From Synergistaceae bacterium (GTDB taxonomy: Bacteria; Synergistota; Synergistia; Synergistales; Aminobacteriaceae), in contig JALHFZ010000085.1 in the NCBI GenBank assembly GCA_022837505.1, positions 1 through 11,461 of the forward strand: a stretch of DNA of 11,461 bases. The letters run 5' to 3'. Every line of letters begins with the position of its first letter. The first letter of the stretch is position 1. Made by a program: the position numbers and the translations under genes. A model generated the notes under the pieces. That model had not been told where the DNA came from. It ran no database searches and saw only the letters and a list, made by a program, of their open reading frames with translations. This document shows, piece after piece, positions 1 to 6,524 of the stretch.

Positions 1-94
1 CACTTCAGCAAGCTTCCATGGATTACCGTTCAACTTGCATGTGTTAAGCACGCCGCCAGCGTTCGTCCTGAGCCAGGATCAAACTCTCAAAAAA
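1..94 (-). rRNA. 16S ribosomal RNA, 5' end only
   Basis: The minus strand reads the universal 5' segment of bacterial 16S rRNA: AGAGTTTGATCCTGGCTCAG is complementary to 68-87, followed by the conserved GACGAACGCTGGCGGCGTGC and CTTAACACATGCAAGT. Aligning that first segment to E. coli numbering (its first A is base 8) puts the mature 5' end near 94. The rest of the gene lies beyond the left edge, so only the first helices and the start of variable region V1 are here. The sequence is bacterial; too little is present to assign a genus. Confidence 0.97.
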
Positions 95-213
95 TTGCTT
101 ACTCAGGGGTCGCTGCTTTACCTCTCTCTTCCACCTATAATTCTGTCAAGGTTCTTCAACACTGCCTTCGGGGCTTGCTGCCGCCCTTTTGACCGCGCCG
201 TTTCAAGGGCGCG
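95..213 (-). other. 16S rRNA precursor leader
   Basis: This stretch lies between the inferred transcription start near 213 and the mature 16S 5' end near 94, so it should be the removed leader of the rRNA precursor. It holds a GC-rich hairpin at its very start and no open reading frame with a ribosome binding site. I could not identify a convincing boxA antitermination element. The role is inferred from position. Confidence 0.6.
194..213 (-). other. Hairpin at the start of the rRNA leader
   Basis: CGCGCC and GGCGCG (194-199 and 208-213) are perfectly complementary around an 8-base loop. They would form at the extreme 5' end of the nascent rRNA transcript. The pairing is visible; any role in transcript stability or processing is inferred. 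Confidence 0.4.
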
Positions 214-219
214 AGGGGT

Positions 220-247
220 ATAATACCATTTTCTGGGGAGAAGTCAA
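220..247 (-). promoter_or_regulatory. Sigma-70-type promoter of the rRNA operon
   Basis: On the minus strand TTGACT (242-247) and TATTAT (220-225) are separated by 16 bases, close to the housekeeping -35/-10 consensus. The bases just after the -10 are very GC-rich, as in discriminators of stringently controlled rRNA promoters. Upstream of the -35 lies an A-rich tract on the same strand (about 249-270), in the position of an UP element. Transcription would start near 213. Confidence 0.75.
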
Positions 248-248
248 C

Positions 249-270
249 ACCCCTTTTTCTTTTTCTTTTC
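249..270 (-). promoter_or_regulatory. Possible UP element of the rRNA promoter
   Basis: On the minus strand this segment consists almost entirely of A-tracts broken by single G residues, ending two bases before the -35. UP elements that bind the alpha-subunit C-terminal domain of RNA polymerase sit here in strong rRNA promoters. The composition and position are seen; the function is inferred. The remaining stretch, 271-382, shows no gene and no second promoter I would defend. Confidence 0.4.
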
Positions 271-382
271 ACAGTACAGTTTTCCGTAAACACTTGCCAT
301 GACTTGATCTGCAGCTTTTTATGGCGAAAATGCACCCTCAAAAGGGGTATTTCTCCTTGTTTTTTTCTGTGAAAGTCATTAT

Positions 383-413
383 GAAAGGGACATCCCCCGG
401 GGATGTCCCTTTC
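383..413 (-). terminator. Inverted repeat after proS, probable terminator
   Basis: GAAAGGGACATCCCC (383-397) and its exact complement (399-413) flank a single base, giving a stem of up to about 14 bp. It begins 26 bases after the proS stop codon. The base of the stem ends in CTTTC on the transcript but no longer U-tract follows, so this may be an inefficient intrinsic terminator or a 3'-end-protecting hairpin. It also separates proS from the rRNA promoter. Confidence 0.6.
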
Positions 414-439
414 GTAAGAACAAGATTTGCGGGCAGACT

Positions 440-1879
440 CTAGTAGGCCTTGGCGAAGATGACCTTCGGGGCCCCCTCTTCTCCGGTGATAATGCATTTT
501 CCGGTAGAACTGTCCTCCAGGGGTATGCAGCGGGCGGTAGCTCCCGTTTCCTCCTTGATTTTCTGTTCTCCGGCGGACCCGCCGGCGAACCAGGTCTCCA
601 CAAATCCACCGTCTCCGCTGAGCCCTTGTTTCAGCTCTTCATAGGTAGAAGCAGAGACGGTCTTGGCTTTCCGGAAATCGAGAGCCCGATTGAAGAGGGT
701 GGACTGGATCTCCTCGAGAAGGAGGGGGATTTTTTCTGACAGGGTTTCAATGGGAATGTCCATCTTCTCCCCCGTATCTCTCCGGACAGCTCTGACGGTT
801 CCTTTGGTAAGGTCTTTTTCTCCAAGTTCGAGGCGAAGGGGAACCCCCCTCTGAAGATGGTGAAAGAACCGGTCCCCCGGGCGCAGATGAAACTGCCTGT
901 CCACGGTGGTGAAGCGCCCTCCGAGGGCGGTGTTCAGGGAGGAAGAAATTTCCACGGCCCTGGGAAGAAGTTCATTTTCCAGTTTTTCAGCGTCGGAGCT
1001 GATGGGAAGAATAACCGTTTTCACCGGTGCGGCTCTCGGCGGGATGATAAGGCCGTCATCGTCGGAATGGGTCATGATGATCGCTCCGATAAGACGGGTG
1101 GAGACCCCCCAGCTCGTCGTCCAGGCGTATTCGAGGTCTCCCTCGCGGTTCTGGAATTTGATGTCGAAGGCCCGGGCGAAATTCTGGCCGAGGAAATGGG
1201 TCGTTCCCGCCTGAAGGGCTTTGCCGTCGCTCATCATGGTCTCGCATGTATAGGTGTTTACTGCTCCCGGGAAACGCTCTCCCTCGGTCTTTTCTCCTGA
1301 GATAACCGGAAGGGCGAGGATATCAGTCATGATCCTGCGGTAGACCTCGAGCATGCGAAGCGTCTCCTCCATGGCTTCCTTATCCGTGCTGTGAGCGGTG
1401 TGTCCCTCCTGCCAGAGGAATTCTGAGGTGCGCAGAAAGAGACGGGGTCGCTTTTCCCACCGCATGACATTGGCCCATTGATTGATGAGGATGGGGAGGT
1501 CCCGCCAGGATTGCACCCACTTGCTGTACATATGACCGATGACCGTTTCAGAGGTCGGGCGGACGACAAGGGGCTCCTCGAGAAGTTCGCCCCCTGCGTG
1601 GGTCACCACGGCACATTCGGGGGCAAAGCCCTCCACGTGCTCGGCCTCTTTTTCGATGAAGGACTGGGGGATAAGAAGGGGGAAATACGCGTTGACATGC
1701 CCCGTCTCCTTGAAGGCCTCGTCGAAGTGGTGCTGAATGGATTCCCACAGGGCGTACCCCGTCGGGCGGATGACCATGCACCCTCGCACGGGGGCGTAAT
1801 CCGCCAGTTCAGCCACCTTGATGATGTCGAGGTACCATTGGGAATAGTCCTGGGATCGTGAAGTGATGTTTCGTGCCAT
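440..1879 (-). CDS. proS: Prolyl-tRNA synthetase, short archaeal/eukaryotic-like type
   Basis: This cytoplasmic class II aminoacyl-tRNA synthetase joins proline to tRNA-Pro using ATP. The 479-residue product matches the short ProRS form (about 480 residues), not the roughly 570-residue bacterial form with an inserted editing domain. Visible elements are RPTSET (107-112), the motif 2 region with RWE and the FLRTSEFLWQEGHTAH segment (about 131-163), the TCETMMSDGKALQAGTTHFLGQ region (from 211), and motif 3 at about 264-285 with GLIIPPRAAP. Residues 286-400 fit an anticodon-binding domain. The C-terminal domain ends in KAY, the terminal tyrosine typical of this type. The ATG at 1879 is chosen over an in-frame ATG at 1912 because AGGAGG lies 8 bases upstream of it. 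Motif 3 has HSD where many relatives have HGD. Confidence 0.96.
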   Translation of the reverse strand: MARNITSRSQDYSQWYLDIIKVAELADYAPVRGCMVIRPTGYALWESIQHHFDEAFKETGHVNAYFPLLIPQSFIEKEAEHVEGFAPECAVVTHAGGELLEEPLVVRPTSETVIGHMYSKWVQSWRDLPILINQWANVMRWEKRPRLFLRTSEFLWQEGHTAHSTDKEAMEETLRMLEVYRRIMTDILALPVISGEKTEGERFPGAVNTYTCETMMSDGKALQAGTTHFLGQNFARAFDIKFQNREGDLEYAWTTSWGVSTRLIGAIIMTHSDDDGLIIPPRAAPVKTVILPISSDAEKLENELLPRAVEISSSLNTALGGRFTTVDRQFHLRPGDRFFHHLQRGVPLRLELGEKDLTKGTVRAVRRDTGEKMDIPIETLSEKIPLLLEEIQSTLFNRALDFRKAKTVSASTYEELKQGLSGDGGFVETWFAGGSAGEQKIKEETGATARCIPLEDSSTGKCIITGEEGAPKVIFAKAY

Positions 1880-1887
1880 GGGGCGTT

Positions 1888-1893
1888 CCTCCT
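1888..1893 (-). promoter_or_regulatory. proS ribosome binding site
   Basis: AGGAGG on the minus strand with an 8-base spacer to the ATG at 1879. It decides against the in-frame ATG at 1912, which would add 11 residues absent from the family core. Confidence 0.8.
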
Positions 1894-1929
1894 GTTTTTT
1901 CAAATACAACACTTAATCATGCTCCTGCA

Positions 1930-1947
1930 GTTCCGCGGAACATTATA
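1930..1947 (-). promoter_or_regulatory. Possible proS promoter -10 with adjoining palindrome
   Basis: On the minus strand a perfect TATAAT (1942-1947) is followed at once by the 12-base palindrome GTTCCGCGGAAC (1930-1941), which would cover the transcription start. No good -35 is found at 16-18 bases, so the promoter is uncertain or needs an activator. The patatin gene ends at 1978 with no terminator before proS, so read-through is also possible. Confidence 0.35.
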
Positions 1948-1977
1948 ATACTCCCGGTTTGTTTCCGCTTATGTTAT

Positions 1978-4068
1978 TCAGGGAAGAGGATAATGCCCCC
2001 AGACAGGACTGCCTATAAAGAAACCTACCTTGAGGTCCCGTTCATCGTTATAGAGCACCATGAGTTTTCCGTCGAAGAGAAATCCCGGCACGGAAAAGGA
2101 TACTCCGGCCTCCCAGGCATCCCGAAACCGCTCTCCCTGGTCATTATATACAAAACCCATGCCTCCGAAAACTTCCGTGTTCAAAGCGCCCCACCAGCTT
2201 TTCGTCAGCACCTTGCGGAAGGCTGCGTTCCACCAGAACATCCGCTCCCCCTGAATGGGGTTCCCCGAGTAGCTGTAGAGTTCTTCCGCAGCCCCAAGAA
2301 AGACGGCTCTTCTTCCGTCCCCCCGCTCATCTCCCTCGGCGAACCCGGTACGGAAGTAAAATCGCCATGAATCGGAGAGGCGGGAGGCGGCGAAATATGT
2401 CGCCCTGTAGAGAATCTCTTCCTGGTCGGGCCACCACCCCTGCAGCTGAAATAACGAGCCCTCCGTCGGATCTGTAGGGTCATTCAGGGTATTGGACGAG
2501 AGGAAAAAGGTTGCCCCCGAAGAATCCGTATCAAACCCTCCGGAGTGTACCCTCTCAAAGGCATAGCCTAAACCCCCTTCGAAGGATCCTGCCGAAAAGC
2601 GCCTTGTGAGGCCGACGGCATATCTGTTCCACGCCTTCGTTCCGGCGTTGGCGGTCTCCATCTCCCAGTTCTGGGCGGAGAGGGTGACCTCCCAGGCCCG
2701 CCGCTTCTCCGAGTGATTAAGGTAGCTTGCGTCCACTCCCCATTGTTCTCCCACTTTCACGTTGAACCGGAGGGAATCCCCTTCGGAAAAAAGATCCCGG
2801 CGGACTCCGTTAATATACACCCATCGGTGGGGATGAAGATTGGTCGTGTAACCTCCGAAATTTATCTCGAGGGCAGGCTTGCGCTGTACCACAAAGACTA
2901 CATTGAGATTTTCCCCCGCCTCTTCAAAGCGATAGTCCACCGCCTGGACATCCTCCTGTTCGGAGATTTCCCGGGTTGCCCGGATGATATTGAGGGTGCT
3001 CAGGGGTTTTCCGATCCATGAAGAATATTTCCGGGCGATATAATCGGCGTACTCCGGGGTCGCCCCTTCCACTGCAACAGAGATAACCTTCGAGGTGAGA
3101 CAGAGGGATTCCTGCTGGGCGACGGGAGGGGCGGAGCCGGCCAGTTTTTTTATGACTGCCATACGGTCGATGGTGGCCTTCTTGCCCGCATCGATGATGT
3201 CCCCCGCATTGGTCAGGTCGAAAATCGGAATGCCCTGAACAGAGGGGGAGATCACGAGATCAGCCTTCAATATCTCATTTTCCACATTTCTCCGGGTAAA
3301 GATGGTCAAAGACTGATCAAGGACGTCCACAACCGATTTGATATCCTTTCGGCTCTTGAGCGTACCTGTTACGTCTACAGCGATAACGGGATATCCTGGG
3401 AAAATCTCCTTGGCCGTATCCACGGGAAGGTTCGAGACAAGTCCACCGTCAACAAGAAGCCGCCCTCCCACAGGCCAGGGATCGAAAAGCACAGGAATAG
3501 CCATGGATGCCCTCATGGCGGAGGCGAGGCTCCCCGTGCGGAGTACCACCTTTTCGCCCGTTTCGAGATCGGTGGCAACTGCAGCGAAGGGGATGGCAAG
3601 CTCGTCAAACCGGACGATCTGGGTTCGGGAGGCAAGCTGGGCGAATTTTTCGAGGAGTTTGACCCCCGACATACCGCCCAGGGGACCGATGACATCTCCG
3701 GCCTTGTTCATAACAACCCAGGGAATCTTGCTTCTGGGGTTCGCGGACTCCTGGCTCAGGGGGACGAAAATCGGGTTGGTCTTTTCCGAAAGAAGGTTGG
3801 TCAGATCAAGGGTGGTAATGACTTCCCGGATTTCCTGGGTGGTGTAGCCGCTCGCCGCAAGTCCCCCGATGATCGCCCCCATGCTGGCCCCCACGATGCC
3901 GGCGATGGGGATGTTCTCCTCCTGAAGGGCCTCGAGAACGCCGATATGGGCCAGCCCCCGGGTTCCCCCACCGGAGAGGACAAGGACGATGCCTCCCTGC
4001 CCGGAGGCTGTACCCGAGAAAATAAAAATCAGAGCGAGCAATGCAAGAATAATTCGGTTATTCCTCAC
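1978..4068 (-). CDS. Patatin-like phospholipase with POTRA and BamA-like barrel (PlpD family)
   Basis: The 696-residue protein resembles PlpD-type (type Vd) autotransporters: a lipase passenger exported by its own Omp85-like barrel. A Sec signal peptide spans about 1-23 (hydrophobic core, cleavage near TASG/QGG). The patatin domain follows, with the oxyanion-hole loop GGGTRG (33-38), the nucleophile motif GASMG (Ser62) and the DGG motif (Asp207), so the Ser-Asp dyad is intact. Residues about 327-397 fit one POTRA domain; 398-696 are rich in alternating aromatic and polar strands, like a 16-strand barrel. The last residues are PLP instead of the C-terminal aromatic common in barrel proteins. 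The start is GTG at 4068, with GGAGG 5 bases upstream. Phospholipase activity and surface location come from the family, not from the sequence alone. Confidence 0.9.
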   Translation of the reverse strand: MRNNRIILALLALIFIFSGTASGQGGIVLVLSGGGTRGLAHIGVLEALQEENIPIAGIVGASMGAIIGGLAASGYTTQEIREVITTLDLTNLLSEKTNPIFVPLSQESANPRSKIPWVVMNKAGDVIGPLGGMSGVKLLEKFAQLASRTQIVRFDELAIPFAAVATDLETGEKVVLRTGSLASAMRASMAIPVLFDPWPVGGRLLVDGGLVSNLPVDTAKEIFPGYPVIAVDVTGTLKSRKDIKSVVDVLDQSLTIFTRRNVENEILKADLVISPSVQGIPIFDLTNAGDIIDAGKKATIDRMAVIKKLAGSAPPVAQQESLCLTSKVISVAVEGATPEYADYIARKYSSWIGKPLSTLNIIRATREISEQEDVQAVDYRFEEAGENLNVVFVVQRKPALEINFGGYTTNLHPHRWVYINGVRRDLFSEGDSLRFNVKVGEQWGVDASYLNHSEKRRAWEVTLSAQNWEMETANAGTKAWNRYAVGLTRRFSAGSFEGGLGYAFERVHSGGFDTDSSGATFFLSSNTLNDPTDPTEGSLFQLQGWWPDQEEILYRATYFAASRLSDSWRFYFRTGFAEGDERGDGRRAVFLGAAEELYSYSGNPIQGERMFWWNAAFRKVLTKSWWGALNTEVFGGMGFVYNDQGERFRDAWEAGVSFSVPGFLFDGKLMVLYNDERDLKVGFFIGSPVWGHYPLP

Positions 4069-4314
4069 GGCTACCTCCAGAGGAGCATTTCAGGGGCTTT
4101 TCTCCTGATGGAGTATATGGTAACAGAATTCAGCAGAGCTGACCACTGCGGGGTTCGATTATTTATTCTCCGGTCATCCCGGCAGGAGAGGGGTGAGGGG
4201 GTGGTGTTTCTTCAGCAGTTGGGATATTCTTTAACAAAAGAGGAGGTGGGAAGGGAAAAAAGACCAGGGTGGAATGACGTCAGGAAAAGCTCGTCAACTG
4301 CAGGGAACATACTC

Positions 4315-4322
4315 AAAGGAGG
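4315..4322 (+). promoter_or_regulatory. Symporter ribosome binding site
   Basis: AAAGGAGG followed by 8 bases and then an in-frame TTG at 4331. The ATG further upstream at 4274 has only a poor GGTGG directly abutting it, so this site decides the start. Confidence 0.75.
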
Positions 4323-4330
4323 CGGTTCTG

Positions 4331-5530
4331 TTGTCAGGTAAAAGGGTACCACTGATTTGGCAGATCGGAATCGGTTTCATTCTGGGAATTCTCGCGGGGA
4401 TAATCGGCGGAGATAAAGTCAAAATCGTCGAACCCATAGGGCAGATATTCCTTACACTTCTGAAAATGCTCATCGTTCCTCTCGTCTTTTCGAGCCTGGT
4501 TGTCGGGGCAGCCTCAATCGGGGATCCCCGGGATCTCGGACGCATCGGCATCAAGACCATCGGACTCTATCTCGTCACCACGGCTGTAGCCATAGTCATC
4601 GGCCTTGCCCTCGGCAATATCATGCAGCCGGGCGTGGGGCTCACCCTCTCCGAAGGGGCAACGGCCTTCAAGGCCCCGGAAGCTCCCGACATCAAGAGCG
4701 TCATCCTCGGTCTCTTCCCCTCAAACCCCATTAAAGCAGCAGCAGACGGCGTCATGCTGCAGATCATCGTCTTCGCGCTTTTCCTCGGCGTCTCGGCTGT
4801 ACTCGCCGGTGAAAAGGGGAAACCCCTCATCGCCTTCTTCGATTCCCTTGCGGAGGCGATGTACAAGCTGACCGGCATGGTCATGATGCTGGCCCCCTAC
4901 GGCGTCTTCGCCCTCATTGCGGTAACGGTCTCCAAATACGGCCTTTCAGTCCTCGCACCCTTCGCCAAGGTCATCTTCGCGGTCTATCTGGGGTGCTTTC
5001 TCCACGCAGCCATCGTCTATTCCGGGCTGATCATCCTCTTCGTGAAACGCTCCCCCCTGTGGTTCTTCAGGGGGATATGGGAAGCCTCCCTTACCGCCTT
5101 TGTGACCCGGTCAAGTTCGGCCACCCTTCCGATCACCATGCAGAATACCCAGACAAATCTCGGCATTTCGGAAAAGGTCACATCCTTCGTCCTCCCCCTT
5201 GGAGCAACGATCAACATGGACGGCACGGCCCTCTATCAGGGGGTCTGCGCCCTCTTCGTGGCCCAGGCCTACGGTATGCCCCTCCCCCTTACTGCCCAGG
5301 TGACGATACTTCTCACCGCCACCCTGGCCTCCATCGGGACAGCGGGAGTTCCCGGAGCGGGACTAATCATGCTGACCCTCGTCCTGACCGCTGTGGGGCT
5401 GCCCCTCGAGGGAGCGGCCCTTGTCGCCGGCATTGACGCGGTACTCGACATGGCCCGTACCTCCATCAACGTCACGGGAGACTCCGCAGTGGCGGCAGTT
5501 GTGGCTGCCTGGGAGGGAGAAAAACTCTAG
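4331..5530 (+). CDS. Dicarboxylate/amino-acid:cation symporter (Glt/DAACS family)
   Basis: This inner-membrane secondary transporter should take up acidic amino acids or C4-dicarboxylates with sodium or protons. From TTG 4331 it has 399 residues, the usual family length. The re-entrant loop HP1 carries RSSSATLP (260-267), TM7 has NMDGT (295-299), HP2 has GTAGVPGAG (about 336-344), and TM8 has D373, R376, T377, N380 and D384. These correspond to D394, R397, T398, N401 and D405 of the Pyrococcus aspartate transporter GltPh, so all ligand residues I can compare are kept and an acidic amino acid substrate is likely. An alternative ATG at 4274 would add 19 hydrophilic residues. The gene is monocistronic, divergent from the patatin gene and convergent with the cheX-like gene. 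Confidence 0.93.
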   Translation: MSGKRVPLIWQIGIGFILGILAGIIGGDKVKIVEPIGQIFLTLLKMLIVPLVFSSLVVGAASIGDPRDLGRIGIKTIGLYLVTTAVAIVIGLALGNIMQPGVGLTLSEGATAFKAPEAPDIKSVILGLFPSNPIKAAADGVMLQIIVFALFLGVSAVLAGEKGKPLIAFFDSLAEAMYKLTGMVMMLAPYGVFALIAVTVSKYGLSVLAPFAKVIFAVYLGCFLHAAIVYSGLIILFVKRSPLWFFRGIWEASLTAFVTRSSSATLPITMQNTQTNLGISEKVTSFVLPLGATINMDGTALYQGVCALFVAQAYGMPLPLTAQVTILLTATLASIGTAGVPGAGLIMLTLVLTAVGLPLEGAALVAGIDAVLDMARTSINVTGDSAVAAVVAAWEGEKL

Positions 5531-5555
5531 AAAAAGACAGCGGGAACTACGGATT

Positions 5556-5606
5556 CATAAAGCAGCAGGGGGTTTTCTCTAAGAGAAAACCCCCTGCTGC
5601 TTTATG
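5556..5606. terminator. Bidirectional terminator: perfect 25-bp inverted repeat
   Basis: Two perfectly complementary 25-base arms (5556-5580 and 5582-5606) flank one central A. The core has five G:C pairs plus GCAGCA/TGCTGC, with AAA/TTT at the foot. It sits 25 bases after the symporter stop and contains the cheX-like stop codon (5579-5581) at its centre, so it can serve both convergent genes. Both directions end in a short CTTTAT, not a long U-tract. Confidence 0.8.
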
Positions 5607-6052
5607 GGCTCAGGAATGAAAGGAAGGGTAAAACTCCGTATTCCCGCAGACTGAATGGGTATTGTGCGGATACCGGCGCCGGTGATGAGCTGGGGCGGGG
5701 TGACCTGCGTTCCCTGGAGGTCCACCTGAACGAGGGCCCGTCCGCTGACCATATTGGTCAGTTCACCGATGACGCTCATGGAGACGGAGTCTTCAAGATC
5801 GGGGACGATCATCTGTCCCGACATGGCAGAAACAGTGGCATCGAACCCCTCTCTGTCCAGCATGATGACCACCGTTCCCTGAACCCCGCCGCCGACAACT
5901 CCCACGAGGGCGGCGACACAGGTCCCCGTTACATTAACACCCTGGGAGACTTCAGATTTCACGAGTTTGACTTCGAGCCCCATCTCTTTGCTGACGCTGA
6001 CGAGGGAAGACCCGAAGGTGTTCACAATCACAGCAAGTTTTTCAGTTCCCAT
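5579..6052 (-). CDS. CheX-like chemotaxis phosphatase domain protein
   Basis: The 157-residue cytoplasmic protein matches the CheC/CheX/FliY phosphatase family in length and in its central motif GELTNMVSG (96-104). Glu97 and Asn100 correspond to the paired acidic and Asn residues that dephosphorylate CheY-P. The glycine-rich GVVGGGVQGTVVIML (about 51-65) fits a core beta-strand. No other chemotaxis gene is in the window. The start at 6052 has AAGGAG 9 bases upstream; a GTG at 6073 is rejected because that binding site would lie inside the coding region. The gene overlaps the upstream gene by 11 bases, suggesting translational coupling. The last eight codons and the stop form one arm of the terminator. 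Its partner response regulator is unknown. Confidence 0.82.
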   Translation of the reverse strand: MGTEKLAVIVNTFGSSLVSVSKEMGLEVKLVKSEVSQGVNVTGTCVAALVGVVGGGVQGTVVIMLDREGFDATVSAMSGQMIVPDLEDSVSMSVIGELTNMVSGRALVQVDLQGTQVTPPQLITGAGIRTIPIQSAGIRSFTLPFIPEPIKQQGVFS

Positions 6053-6524
6053 TCTCTTTTTCTCCTTCTGCACTTTTTATCTTCTGCAGTTGCAGGTGTC
6101 CCAGGACAATCGCCCAGGCAGCGAGGTCATCCACGTCTCTCGGGGGTACGCGAAGGGAGGCGGGGAGAATTCTCAGAAGCCCTTTGGGGGGGTGTATTTT
6201 CCAGTAGAGATCTCTCGACAGCACCGTCGTTCCCTTTTCAGGCACTAACTTTACTCTAAGGGGGAGGGTTTGCGCAAGAGAAAAGAGTAATTCTCTTCCA
6301 GTGCCGTTGCCGATTACGCATTCCCTGAGGCGGATCCCTTCGATTTGGTCCGCCCCGCCTTCAAGGACAAAAGGGGCGATCGTCTCCGGGGCAAGCTCTT
6401 TCATCCCCTGAAAAAAACGCTCCCCCTCCCCTGTGGGGAATATCCCTGAGAGGAGCAGCTCTCCTCCATCGTCTGTAATGACCCACCCGGTTTTCCCCCT
6501 TCCGGGGTCGATGCCGAGGATCAT
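6042..6524 (-). CDS. RuvC/YqgF-like RNase H-fold nuclease-like protein
   Basis: The 160-residue protein begins ILGIDPGRGKTGW, the first strand of RuvC/YqgF-type RNase H folds, with Asp6 as the first metal ligand. VLEGG supplies Glu55, and RDVDDLAAWAI near the C-terminus supplies Asp130, Asp132 or Asp133. The middle IGNGTGRELL, the VPEKGTT-VLSRDLYW segment and the PPKGLLRILPASLRVPP stretch resemble YqgF-like proteins that end in a Pro-rich segment before the last Asp. The product could act on RNA or on branched DNA; the sequence does not say which. It lacks much of what marks the true Holliday-junction resolvase RuvC, so I give no symbol. The start overlaps the acyltransferase stop as ATGA, and its own Shine-Dalgarno is weak, so translation is probably coupled. 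Confidence 0.72.
   Translation of the reverse strand: MILGIDPGRGKTGWVITDDGGELLLSGIFPTGEGERFFQGMKELAPETIAPFVLEGGADQIEGIRLRECVIGNGTGRELLFSLAQTLPLRVKLVPEKGTTVLSRDLYWKIHPPKGLLRILPASLRVPPRDVDDLAAWAIVLGHLQLQKIKSAEGEKENGN
6062..6067 (-). promoter_or_regulatory. cheX-like ribosome binding site
   Basis: AAGGAG on the minus strand, 9 bases before the ATG at 6052. It lies downstream of the alternative GTG at 6073 and so excludes that start. Confidence 0.7.

Noticed and set aside
95..440. tRNA or small protein gene between the rRNA and proS
   Set aside because: No cloverleaf-like arms and no reading frame with a ribosome binding site were seen; the stretch is explained by leader, promoter and terminator.
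857..1300. Long plus-strand open frames inside proS
   Set aside because: They are antisense to a clearly conserved gene, have no recognisable family and no convincing ribosome binding site.
4139..4167. Possible symporter promoter CTGACC / TTTATT with 17-base spacing
   Set aside because: Both boxes match the consensus at only four of six positions, as expected by chance in a region of this size.
4274..4330. Start of the symporter at ATG 4274
   Set aside because: It has a poor ribosome binding site and adds 19 hydrophilic residues; the TTG at 4331 has AAAGGAGG at ideal spacing and gives the usual family length.
4993..5436. 147-codon open frame overlapping the symporter in another frame
   Set aside because: His/Arg/Pro-rich composition is typical of an out-of-frame reading of GC-rich coding DNA; the symporter frame is strongly conserved.
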